Below, in pieces: positions 1-6,992 of a stretch of 64,000 bases of DNA (position 1 is its first letter; every line of letters starts with the position of its first letter). The notes beneath the pieces were generated by a model, which ran no database searches, was not told where the DNA came from, and was given only the letters and a program-made list of their open reading frames with translations. A program made the position numbers and the translations under genes. This DNA is from JBDRRP01 sp964446485 (GTDB lineage: Bacteria > Desulfobacterota > Desulfobacteria > Desulfobacterales > JBDRRP01), in contig CAYUOU010000003.1 of assembly GCA_964446485.1 (NCBI GenBank), forward strand, positions 20,629 through 84,628. The letters run 5' to 3'.

Positions 1-294
1 CCTGTTGCCACTGTGAAATTTGACGTCTTTTCTCAGGTAAAACCGCATGGTGAGATCGTCGCGGCGCTCCCACTTTGTGGCCAATCGGGGTTCGAATTTC
101 ATGTCCTGTGTCCAGCGGACCAGCGGATCGAACACCCAATGGGAGTACTGGAGCATGCCGCCGGAGAGCTGCACATGCGGATCCAAAGAAACCGGATCGG
201 CATCCAGACCCAGTTTCAGGGTTTTGGCCGATGCTGCCGGGCCAACGGCCATTGTCATTGCCAATATGGCGAAAACAGCGATCCATTTTCTCAT
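1..294 (-). CDS. Extracellular solute-binding protein family 5 (peptide/nickel ABC transporter), 3' part missing
   Basis: This is the N-terminal 98 residues of a periplasmic solute-binding protein that continues beyond the left edge. The start ATG (294-292) is preceded by a strong AAGGGGGGA-type ribosome site. Residues 1-23 form a signal peptide (MRKW, hydrophobic core, AASA). After it come features typical of the DppA/OppA/NikA family: LKLGLDADPVSLDPH, then VFDPLVRW, then an EPRLATKWE segment and FYLRKDVKFHSGN. The family delivers oligopeptides, nickel or related ligands to an ABC importer. Ligand specificity lies in the missing part. It is divergent from the Mrp cluster. Family assignment is firm; the ligand is unknown. 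Confidence 0.85.
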   Translation of the reverse strand, partial: MRKWIAVFAILAMTMAVGPAASAKTLKLGLDADPVSLDPHVQLSGGMLQYSHWVFDPLVRWTQDMKFEPRLATKWERRDDLTMRFYLRKDVKFHSGNR

Positions 295-667
295 GGCGTC
301 CCCCCTTTTCTCGAACAGTCAGTTGAATGCGGATGGTGTGCTTACCCGATGACGAACACCGGTACTTAATAGTCGCCGGCGGGCACGGCGTCAAGAAACA
401 AAACCAACATCATGTTTTGATTGCTCTTTTTATCGCTTTTGAGGCCGCCGACGACAGACGCTGACGGCAGGTGATGCTGAAAATGCCCGTGAAGGGGGGG
501 CGTGCCATGGAAGTCGTCGCCGGCCGCGCGCCTCCCGGCAAGATGTCGTACCGCCCCGCCCGGTATCAGCCGCTGCATAAAAATTCCATTGACAGTTGTA
601 AAAATATTTGAAACGAGACTTCTTTCCGTAAGGTTATGAATGGGAGACAGTCGGTCGGTGACCTCAC
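295..667. other. Divergent intergenic region, no gene seen
   Basis: This gap separates the solute-binding protein (leftward) from the Mrp cluster (rightward) and should hold both promoters. A TTGACA hexamer at 589-594 could be a -35 element for the Mrp cluster, but no good -10 lies at the right distance. A minus-strand open frame at 366-578 has no recognisable protein features. Confidence 0.4.
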
Positions 668-1300
668 ATGATCAGCAACATCGATACGGAAGGACATCTA
701 TTGCACGTGCATCGAATAGAAGTTCACGACAGCATCGAACAATTCAACATCCCTACCATCGCCCAGGCTGTCGATGCGGAGCAGACACCGGAAAAACCTC
801 GCCTGCGTGAACGGTTCCGGGCGCCGTTTTTTCTGACCTTTTTCATCTCCCTGGCCACCTGGCTTGTGCTGAGTGGGAAATTCGACGTCTTTCACCTTTC
901 CCTGGGGATTCTCTCCTGCTTCATCGTCGCCTTTTTTTCCGGGAGCATCATGTTCCCCGATCCGGACCTGCCCGGCTACCCGCGCATGGCGTTTCGATTC
1001 ATCATTTACATTCCCTGGTTGCTGTATCAAATTTGGTTGTCCAACTGGCATATGCTTCGGCTGGTTTTCCATCCTAAGATGATGGATCTGATCGATCCGC
1101 AGATCGTTCGCTTCAAGACGGAATTGACCGGGGATGTGGGGCGACTGGCCCTGGCCAATTCCATCACCCTGACGCCCGGCACCATAACCGTGTTCGTCAC
1201 CGTCATGGGTTTTTTCACCGTGCACGTCATCGACAAGAAATCGGCCGAGGGGCTGCCGGGCGACATGGAGCGCCGCATCGCCCACATCTACGGAGAATGA
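668..1300 (+). CDS. mrpE: Na+/H+ antiporter subunit E (MrpE/MnhE)
   Basis: This is a membrane subunit of a multisubunit Mrp-type monovalent cation/proton antiporter. The 210-residue protein has a hydrophilic N-terminal extension of about 50 residues, longer than in typical MrpE. Two or three hydrophobic helices follow (FFLTFFISLATWLVLSG; LGILSCFIVAFFSG; IIYIPWLLYQIW), then a soluble C-terminal domain with the MrpE-typical LANSITLTPGTITV motif. It is the first gene of a run whose members overlap or nearly touch. Its stop overlaps the next start by 4 bp (ATGA). No alternative Met lies before the membrane part, so the extension is retained. Confidence 0.93.
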   Translation: MISNIDTEGHLLHVHRIEVHDSIEQFNIPTIAQAVDAEQTPEKPRLRERFRAPFFLTFFISLATWLVLSGKFDVFHLSLGILSCFIVAFFSGSIMFPDPDLPGYPRMAFRFIIYIPWLLYQIWLSNWHMLRLVFHPKMMDLIDPQIVRFKTELTGDVGRLALANSITLTPGTITVFVTVMGFFTVHVIDKKSAEGLPGDMERRIAHIYGE

Positions 1301-1596
1301 TGGAAATCTTTTTCATCGCATCGGCGATCTTTCTAAGCTTCGTTATGGCCCTGTCCCTGATCCGGGCGCTCTACGGTCCCACGGTTTTGGATCGGCTCGT
1401 CGGTGTGAATGCCATCGGCAGCAAAACCGTGGCGCTGCTCATCGTTATCGGTTTGATCTACGACCGGGTGGACATGTTCGTGGATATCGCCATCGCTTAC
1501 GCCACGCTCAACTTCATCGCGGTACTGGCCGCATCGCGCTATTTCCAGAAGAAAAAGGGGCTTTACGACGAGGCCACCGGCCAGCGCCGGCATTAG
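1297..1596 (+). CDS. mrpF: Na+/H+ antiporter subunit F (MrpF)
   Basis: This is a 99-residue integral membrane protein with three predicted helices: residues 4-24, about 35-55 and about 60-80. It carries the MrpF-typical segments SLIRALYGPTVLDRLVGVNAIG and YATLNFIAVLAASR. Subunit F is a small, essential structural subunit of Mrp antiporters. The start overlaps the mrpE stop by 4 bp, which suggests translational coupling. The C-terminal tail (FQKKKGLYDEATGQRRH) is charged and cytosolic by the positive-inside rule. Confidence 0.93.
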   Translation: MMEIFFIASAIFLSFVMALSLIRALYGPTVLDRLVGVNAIGSKTVALLIVIGLIYDRVDMFVDIAIAYATLNFIAVLAASRYFQKKKGLYDEATGQRRH

Positions 1597-1606
1597 GGGA
1601 GGTTTC

Positions 1607-1948
1607 ATGGTGCTCAATAGTGTGGTGATCGTTGTGCTGGGTTTCGGATTGCTGTTCTTTTTTGCCGGGGCCGTCGGCATTCTCCGGTTTCCGGATTTCT
1701 ATTCCCGACTGCATCCGGCCGGCAAACTCGACACCATGGGGCTTTTGATGACCATGTCCGCCATGGCGCTTTACACCCTTCAGCCACTGACGCTCATGGC
1801 GGTACTCACGAGCCTCAAGATCATGCTCATCGTGGTATTCGTCTTTATCACCAGTCCCACGGCCACCCATGCCATCGTAGACGCCGGCGTTCGGGCAGGG
1901 CTCAGCCCGTGGACCAAAACGGTTGAAACCGAAGGAATCGAAGAATGA
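1607..1948 (+). CDS. mrpG: Na+/H+ antiporter subunit G (MrpG)
   Basis: This is a 113-residue membrane protein with three helices and the MrpG/PhaG hallmark GILRFPDFYSRLHPAGKLDTMG near residues 24-46. It is a small structural subunit of the Mrp antiporter. An AGGGGAGG ribosome site precedes the ATG. The order E-F-G followed by MrpA-fragment-B-C-D resembles the archaeal Mbh/Mrp arrangement rather than the Bacillus A-B-C-D-E-F-G order. The stop overlaps the next gene by 4 bp. Confidence 0.93.
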   Translation: MVLNSVVIVVLGFGLLFFFAGAVGILRFPDFYSRLHPAGKLDTMGLLMTMSAMALYTLQPLTLMAVLTSLKIMLIVVFVFITSPTATHAIVDAGVRAGLSPWTKTVETEGIEE

Positions 1949-2190
1949 TCTTTCTGTTCGAGTTCATCATTCTGATTCTCGTCGTCATCTGCGGCATCGG
2001 CGCCCTGGCCGTGCGCGACCTTCTGGGCGCCGCCATACTCTTTGGCGCCTACAGTTTTATGATGTGCCTCTTGTGGGCCATCATGGGCGCTGTTGACGTG
2101 GCATTTACCGAGGCGTCGGTGGGGGCCGGGGTGAGCACGGTGTTATTCGTCGCCGCTGTATTTCGGACCACTCGGAGGACCAAGGATTGA
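1945..2190 (+). CDS. DUF4040 subunit, equivalent to an MrpA C-terminal segment (MbhD-like)
   Basis: This 81-residue protein has two to three helices and the sequence VRDLLGAAILFGAYSFMMC followed by VDVAFTEASVGAGVSTVLF. That pattern is diagnostic of the DUF4040/MbhD family, which in Bacillus-type Mrp is fused to the C-terminus of MrpA. Here it is a separate gene, as in archaeal Mbh and Mrp-Mbh clusters. The conserved acid-containing FTEASVGAG segment is intact. It overlaps mrpG upstream (ATGA) and the TTG start of the next gene downstream. Confidence 0.88.
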   Translation: MIFLFEFIILILVVICGIGALAVRDLLGAAILFGAYSFMMCLLWAIMGAVDVAFTEASVGAGVSTVLFVAAVFRTTRRTKD

Positions 2191-3017
2191 AAGTCATTGG
2201 GCTGATCATCGTTGCCGTGCTTGGCGGCTTGCTCATATACGGCACTGTGGATTTCCCGTCGTTTGCAGACCCACAGTCCCCGGCGTCCCAGCATGTTTCC
2301 CCCTACTATATCGAGCATTCCATGGAGGATGCCCACGTGGTTAATGTCGTCACCACCGTCTTGGCCGACTACCGGGGCTACGACACCATGTTCGAGACGG
2401 CGGTGATCTTCGCAGCGGGCATCGCCTGCTTCTTTTTACTCCGGGTCGCACGCCGTCAAAAACCGGAATCGCGTGTCTACCGGCACATTCCGACGGGTAT
2501 CACCATCCGCATCGAAAAGGGAGGCAAGCTCCCCATCGGCTCCAAAGAGTTCGAACGTATCGACAGCCAGTGGGTACCTTACGACGTCATCATCAAAACC
2601 GCCTGCCGGCTGGTCATTCCGTTCATACAGTTGTTCGCCCTGTACGTCATCGCCCACGGCCATTACAGCCCCGGCGGCGGGTTTCAGGGCGGCGTTATTT
2701 ACGGGGCGGCCATCATCCTCTTGGCCTTGTCCACCGATCTTCGCTCCACCATAGGACTCATCGGGGAGAAGGTGACGGCGCTGTTTGCCTCCAGCGGCGT
2801 GCTCATCTATGCCGGCACCGGATTGCTTTGCGTCTTCATGGGCGGGCACTTTCTCAACTACGGTTATTTGGCCGGTATTTTGGGTGTGGACCCGGTCATG
2901 GCCAGGTCCCACGGCATCCTTATCGTCGAGGTGGGCGTCGGCCTGGCGGTCATGGCCGCAATGGTATCTCTCTACTTCATCCTGTCTTCGGCCGGCAGGA
3001 TGGATGAAGGGCTATAG
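2187..3017 (+). CDS. mrpB: MbhE-MrpB fusion subunit of the Na+/H+ antiporter
   Basis: This 276-residue protein joins two units. Residues 1-95 resemble the MbhE/MrpA C-terminal piece (one N-terminal helix, then HVVNVVTTVLADYRGYDTM and a second helix). Residues about 135-270 are an MnhB domain (FIQLFALYVIAHGHYSPGGG, FQGGVIYGAAIILLALS and further helices). Both parts are known Mrp/Mbh membrane modules. Translation most likely begins at TTG (2187-2189), which overlaps the preceding TGA and has GGAGG about 9 bp upstream. The fusion is inferred from continuous reading and could reflect a lineage-specific arrangement. Confidence 0.9.
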   Translation: MKVIGLIIVAVLGGLLIYGTVDFPSFADPQSPASQHVSPYYIEHSMEDAHVVNVVTTVLADYRGYDTMFETAVIFAAGIACFFLLRVARRQKPESRVYRHIPTGITIRIEKGGKLPIGSKEFERIDSQWVPYDVIIKTACRLVIPFIQLFALYVIAHGHYSPGGGFQGGVIYGAAIILLALSTDLRSTIGLIGEKVTALFASSGVLIYAGTGLLCVFMGGHFLNYGYLAGILGVDPVMARSHGILIVEVGVGLAVMAAMVSLYFILSSAGRMDEGL

Positions 3018-3019
3018 CC

Positions 3020-3415
3020 ATGGACGCGCTGTTTCAAATCGTTGCCGCCAAGGCCAACTTCTGGATCTACATCGTTCTCATGATGATCGGGCTCTGGGCC
3101 GTGATCGTCAAACGGAATCTGGTCAAGAAGATCATCGGCATGAACATCCTGCAGACGGCCATCATCCTTTTCTATGTGTCCATCGCATCCAAGAAAGGCG
3201 CCACGCTGCCCATTCTGGAGATTGACCCCCACGCCGGGGGGCACCATGTCGTCCATGCCGCCGATTATTTCAACCCGCTGCCTCATGTGCTGATGCTCAC
3301 CGCCATCGTCGTGTCCGTGGCGACCCTGGGTGTCGCGCTGGCCCTGGCCATCAACATCTACCGACAGTACGGCACCCTCGAAGAGGATGAAATCGCCGAA
3401 CAGATCAGGGGATAA
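3020..3415 (+). CDS. mrpC: Na+/H+ antiporter subunit C (MrpC, NuoK-like)
   Basis: This 131-residue protein has three helices and the NuoK/MrpC pattern: IGLWAVIVKRNLVKKIIGMN in the first half, then NPLPHVLMLTAIVVSVA and a helix ending in a basic tail. MrpC is homologous to complex I NuoK and lies next to MrpD in the membrane. The segment between helices 2 and 3 (HAGGHHVVHAADY) is unusually rich in histidine. The stop TAA shares its final A with the next ATG, so translation is probably coupled to mrpD. Confidence 0.93.
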   Translation: MDALFQIVAAKANFWIYIVLMMIGLWAVIVKRNLVKKIIGMNILQTAIILFYVSIASKKGATLPILEIDPHAGGHHVVHAADYFNPLPHVLMLTAIVVSVATLGVALALAINIYRQYGTLEEDEIAEQIRG

Positions 3416-4908
3416 TGAGCATCCACTACCCAGCGCTGATAATTGTGATTCCCCTCATTTTTGCTCTTTTTGTCACCATTGCCGGATGGGGACAGCGGCG
3501 CATTTGCTTTCCCTTGACGTTGTTCGCCATGGCGGTGTCCCTGGTCTGTGCCATTGGCATGCTGGCGCAGGTGATGGCAACGGGGCCCTTTGAATATCAT
3601 CTGGCCGGCTGGCGGCCGCCCATTGGCATCGCCTATCAGGTGGATCACCTCAATGCCCTGGTGCTGGTGGCCGTCGCCGCGGTCGCCCTCTTGAATCTGA
3701 TCGGCAACCGGTCCGCCGTCGAAAAAGATTACGCCGATAAGATCGGCGCTTACTATACCCTGTCCACGCTGTTCGTTACCGGTCTGTTCGGCATCGTCAT
3801 CACCGGGGATGCCTTCAACCTTTTCGTGCTGCTGGAAATCACCGCCATCACCGGCTACGCCCTCATCGGCATCGGCGGGCGGCATGCCCCGCTGGCCAGT
3901 CTCAACTACATTTTCATGGGCACCATCGGCGCGAGTTTTTACCTGCTGGGCGTGGGCTATCTTTATCTCGTGACCGGCACCCTCAACATGGCGGACCTGG
4001 CCGCACGCCTTCCCGATCTCTACGGTTCCAAGGTCGTCATGGCGGCGTTCATCATTTGCATGACCGGCCTGTTCATGAAAATGGCGCTGTTTCCGCTGCA
4101 CGGGTGGCTGCCAAACGCCTACAGCTATGCACCGGGGCCGGTGAGCAGCCTGGTGGCGCCCCTCACCACCAAGGTGATGGTCTATGTGATGGTTCGGGTG
4201 GCGCTATTCGTGTTTCCGGTGGAATTTTCATTCGGAGTCATGCACCTGGCGCCGGTGGTCGTATGGCTGGCCATCATCGCCATGGTGATGGGCGCTCTCA
4301 TGGCGCTGGCACAGACCGAACTCAAGCGCATGCTCAGCTACATTATCGTTGCCGAAGTGGGCTACATGGTGGGCGGCTTTTGGCTGGGCAACCGGATGGG
4401 CATGTCGGGGGCCATTCTGCACATTGTCAACGATGCCGCCATGACCCTGTGTGTTTTCATGGCCGCAAGCAGCCTGCGGTACCAATACAAGAGCGACCAC
4501 TTCGATGCCCTGCGCGGGGCATTTCGGAGAATGCCCGTAACCATGGGGGTGCTGGCCGCCGGCGGATTGTCCATAATCGGCGTGCCGCCCACCTGTGGCT
4601 TTTTCAGCAAGTGGTATCTCATCAATGGCGGCATCGCCGCCGGGCATTATGCCTTCGTCGTCGCCCTGCTCTTCAGCAGCCTGGTCAACGCAGTGCTGTT
4701 TTTCAGGATATTTGAAATCGGATATTTCGAACCCTTCGTGGATCACCACCACGGGCATGGGGCCGCCACCGAAATCATTCAGGAGGCCCCGATGGGGATG
4801 GTTGCCACCATGGTGCTGGTGGCACTGGGACTTGTTGTTCTGGGATTTTACTCTGGTGATATCGTCACCCACGTCATCGATGCGGTGATCCCGACGCAGA
4901 TCATTTAA
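3415..4908 (+). CDS. mrpD: Na+/H+ antiporter subunit D (MrpD)
   Basis: This is a proton-translocating, NuoN/NuoM-like antiporter subunit of 497 residues with about 14 helices. The key charged residues of the family are present: Glu in FVLLEITAITGYALIG, Lys in GLFMKMALFPLHGWLP, and Lys in VAPLTTKVMVYVMVR. A further Lys sits at TELKRMLSYIIVAEVGYM. It is the first of three antiporter-like subunits in this cluster and the closest to canonical MrpD by these motifs. It overlaps mrpC by one base. Confidence 0.93.
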   Translation: MSIHYPALIIVIPLIFALFVTIAGWGQRRICFPLTLFAMAVSLVCAIGMLAQVMATGPFEYHLAGWRPPIGIAYQVDHLNALVLVAVAAVALLNLIGNRSAVEKDYADKIGAYYTLSTLFVTGLFGIVITGDAFNLFVLLEITAITGYALIGIGGRHAPLASLNYIFMGTIGASFYLLGVGYLYLVTGTLNMADLAARLPDLYGSKVVMAAFIICMTGLFMKMALFPLHGWLPNAYSYAPGPVSSLVAPLTTKVMVYVMVRVALFVFPVEFSFGVMHLAPVVVWLAIIAMVMGALMALAQTELKRMLSYIIVAEVGYMVGGFWLGNRMGMSGAILHIVNDAAMTLCVFMAASSLRYQYKSDHFDALRGAFRRMPVTMGVLAAGGLSIIGVPPTCGFFSKWYLINGGIAAGHYAFVVALLFSSLVNAVLFFRIFEIGYFEPFVDHHHGHGAATEIIQEAPMGMVATMVLVALGLVVLGFYSGDIVTHVIDAVIPTQII

Positions 4909-4930
4909 CGAGGCTACTGGCGCCCTTATT

Positions 4931-6412
4931 ATGGAAACGATCATCTCCATCAAACCGCTTGTGGCGGTGCTGCTCTCCCTGCTCCTGCCGGCGGTGCTGG
5001 CCACCGCGCGCTCGGACAATCTGCGTGAGGGATGGACCTTCGTCGTCGCCATCCTCAAATTCGGTCTCATCGCATCCATGGTGCCGGCGGTGCTGTCCGG
5101 CGCCCACATCAGTTGGACGCTGGTATCGCTGTCGCCGGGGCTGACCATTGCATTTCGCGTCGACGCCATGGGGATGCTCTTTGCCCTCGTGTCCTCTTTC
5201 TTGTGGATCATCACCACGATTTACTCCATCGGCTACATGCGGGGGCTCAAAGAACACAGCCAAACCCGATATTTCTGTTTTTTTTCCCTGTCGCTGTCTG
5301 CTGCGGTGGGCGTGGCCTTCTCCGCCAACCTGCTCACCATGTATCTCTTTTACGAAATGTTGTCTTTTGCCACCTATCCGCTGGTCACCCACCACCAAGA
5401 CCGGGAGGCGCGCAGTTCCGGCAGAAAGTACATCGGCTATATCCTGGGCGCTTCTATCGCGTTGGCCCTGCCGGCCATGATCATCGTCTACAGCCTCACG
5501 GGCACCCTCGATTTCGCCGAGACCGGAATCATGTCCGGCACCGGGGCTTCCGCTACGGCCATGGGGGCGTTGCTGCTGATGTTCGTCTTCGGCTTTGCCA
5601 AGGCCGGCGTGATGCCGGTGCACAGTTGGCTGCCGGCCGCCATGGTGGCGCCCACGCCGGTGAGTGCGCTGCTGCACGCCGTGGCCGTGGTCAAGGTGGG
5701 GGTCTTCTGCGTGGTGCGGGTGATGACGGGCGTTTTTGGGGTGGGGTTTCTCAATGGGTTGCATCTCGGCACACTGGTGGCGGCCATCGCCTCGGTCACC
5801 ATTATCGTGGCTTCCCTCATTGCCTTGAGCCAGGACGGATTGAAGCGACGGCTGGCGTTCTCCACGATCGGCCAGCTTTCCTACATCATTCTGGGGGCGG
5901 CGCTGCTCTCGCCCAGCGGGTTGACGGGCAGCCTGCTGCACATCGCCATGCACGCCTTTGGAAAGATCACCCTGTTTTTCTGCGCCGGAGCGATTTTTGT
6001 GGCCACCGGGAAAAAATACATCAGTGAGATGGTCGGTATCGGCAGACGGATGCCCATCACCATGGGGGCGTTTTTCATCGGATCCTTGAGCGTCATTGGC
6101 ATCCCCCCCTGTGGCGGGTTTATCAGCAAGTGGAACCTGGTCATGGGGACCCTGGAATCCGATCAGATCGTTTTCCTGATAGTGCTTCTGGTGAGTTCCA
6201 TCCTCAATGCCGCCTATTTTCTGCCGGTGGTCTATAAGGCCTTTTTCTGCACGGAAGAGGAGTCCATGTTTCCAGGCCCCAGGAAGGAACCGCCGCGGTG
6301 GTGCCTGGTGCCGCCGGTGTTGACGGCGGCGGCATCCATCGCATTGTTCTTTTATCCACAGCCGTTTCTGAACCTGGCCAGAGCGGCAGTGGCGGCGGCG
6401 CTGGGTATGTGA
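4931..6412 (+). CDS. Second MrpD/NuoL-like antiporter subunit
   Basis: This 493-residue polytopic protein belongs to the proton-conducting membrane transporter family. It has the conserved Glu (LFYEMLSFATYPLVTH), the helix-7 Lys (GFAKAGVMPVHSWLP), a PTPVSALLHAVAVVKVG segment as in NuoL/NuoM, and SQDGLKRRLAFSTIGQLSY. The paired charges needed for proton relay are therefore intact. It is distinct from the mrpD product upstream. It could take the place of the MrpA N-terminal (ND5-like) half, since the MrpA C-terminal pieces are encoded separately upstream. That role is inferred from context. Confidence 0.88.
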   Translation: METIISIKPLVAVLLSLLLPAVLATARSDNLREGWTFVVAILKFGLIASMVPAVLSGAHISWTLVSLSPGLTIAFRVDAMGMLFALVSSFLWIITTIYSIGYMRGLKEHSQTRYFCFFSLSLSAAVGVAFSANLLTMYLFYEMLSFATYPLVTHHQDREARSSGRKYIGYILGASIALALPAMIIVYSLTGTLDFAETGIMSGTGASATAMGALLLMFVFGFAKAGVMPVHSWLPAAMVAPTPVSALLHAVAVVKVGVFCVVRVMTGVFGVGFLNGLHLGTLVAAIASVTIIVASLIALSQDGLKRRLAFSTIGQLSYIILGAALLSPSGLTGSLLHIAMHAFGKITLFFCAGAIFVATGKKYISEMVGIGRRMPITMGAFFIGSLSVIGIPPCGGFISKWNLVMGTLESDQIVFLIVLLVSSILNAAYFLPVVYKAFFCTEEESMFPGPRKEPPRWCLVPPVLTAAASIALFFYPQPFLNLARAAVAAALGM

Positions 6413-6477
6413 TGAGCGCGTTGTCTTGCTTTCGATTACACCGGCGGCTGGCATGCGCTGCCGCGATGGAGGGCATC

Positions 6478-6600
6478 TTGACAGAGGATGAGCATGAAAA
6501 AATGGTGTTGAGCCATGAACCGGTTCCTGGCTACCGGGTGGCATTTTATGTGGTTCTCCTTGTCGCCTCTGCCTACCTGATGGTCGCTTTTTTACTGTAA
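6478..6600 (+). CDS. Small single-span membrane protein in the Mrp cluster
   Basis: The reading frame could begin at ATG 6412, which overlaps the preceding stop. The best ribosome site, however, is GGAGG at 6468-6472, just before TTG 6478, giving a 40-residue protein. It has an acidic N-terminus (TEDEHEKMVLSHEP), then VPGY and one C-terminal helix (VAFYVVLLVASAYLMVAFLL). I do not recognise the family. Its position inside the antiporter cluster suggests an accessory single-helix subunit. The true start is uncertain (6412, 6466 or 6478). Confidence 0.6.
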   Translation: MTEDEHEKMVLSHEPVPGYRVAFYVVLLVASAYLMVAFLL

Positions 6601-6689
6601 GCGTCACTGACGGTGGTAGGGTTTTCTTGCCCAAGGGGCGCCCGGCCATTGACGGATGAACGTTGAACATCAAATCCAGAGGTGACGAT

Positions 6690-6953
6690 ATGGGCGAACT
6701 CAAAGTGTTCGATGATCCGAAAAATGTTAAGCGGCTGCTGGTGGTTTTCTTTGGAGCACTGATTGTTCTTTTGGTTGTCGATTTTTTTATTCACAAACAC
6801 GCGGATTTCAGCTGGGAGGGCGTGCCTAATTTTTTTGCGGCCTACGGGTTCGTGTCCTGTGTGTTTCTAATCTTCATTGCCAGAATATTACGTCCGATGA
6901 TCAGGCGGGATGAAGATTATTACGAGATATCCCCGGATGAGCGGCCTGATTGA
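6690..6953 (+). CDS. Small two-helix membrane protein in the Mrp cluster
   Basis: The ATG at 6690 follows AGAGGTGA, a good ribosome site, and gives 87 residues. Two hydrophobic helices (RLLVVFFGALIVLLVVDFFI and YGFVSCVFLIFIARIL) are joined by a loop containing HKHADFSWEGVPNFF. The C-terminus is acidic (RRDEDYYEISPDERPD). I do not assign a named family. It lies between two antiporter-like subunits on the same strand, so a structural or assembly role in the antiporter is plausible. Confidence 0.75.
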   Translation: MGELKVFDDPKNVKRLLVVFFGALIVLLVVDFFIHKHADFSWEGVPNFFAAYGFVSCVFLIFIARILRPMIRRDEDYYEISPDERPD

Positions 6954-6992
6954 ATAGATGTTAATAATTTTCTTTAGTGATGCGGAAAACAA

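Noticed and set aside
4901..6703. 600-codon open frame on the minus strand opposite the second MrpD-like gene
   Set aside because: It is rich in His, Gln, Arg and Gly with no hydrophobic pattern, and it is a mirror of a well-supported antiporter gene.
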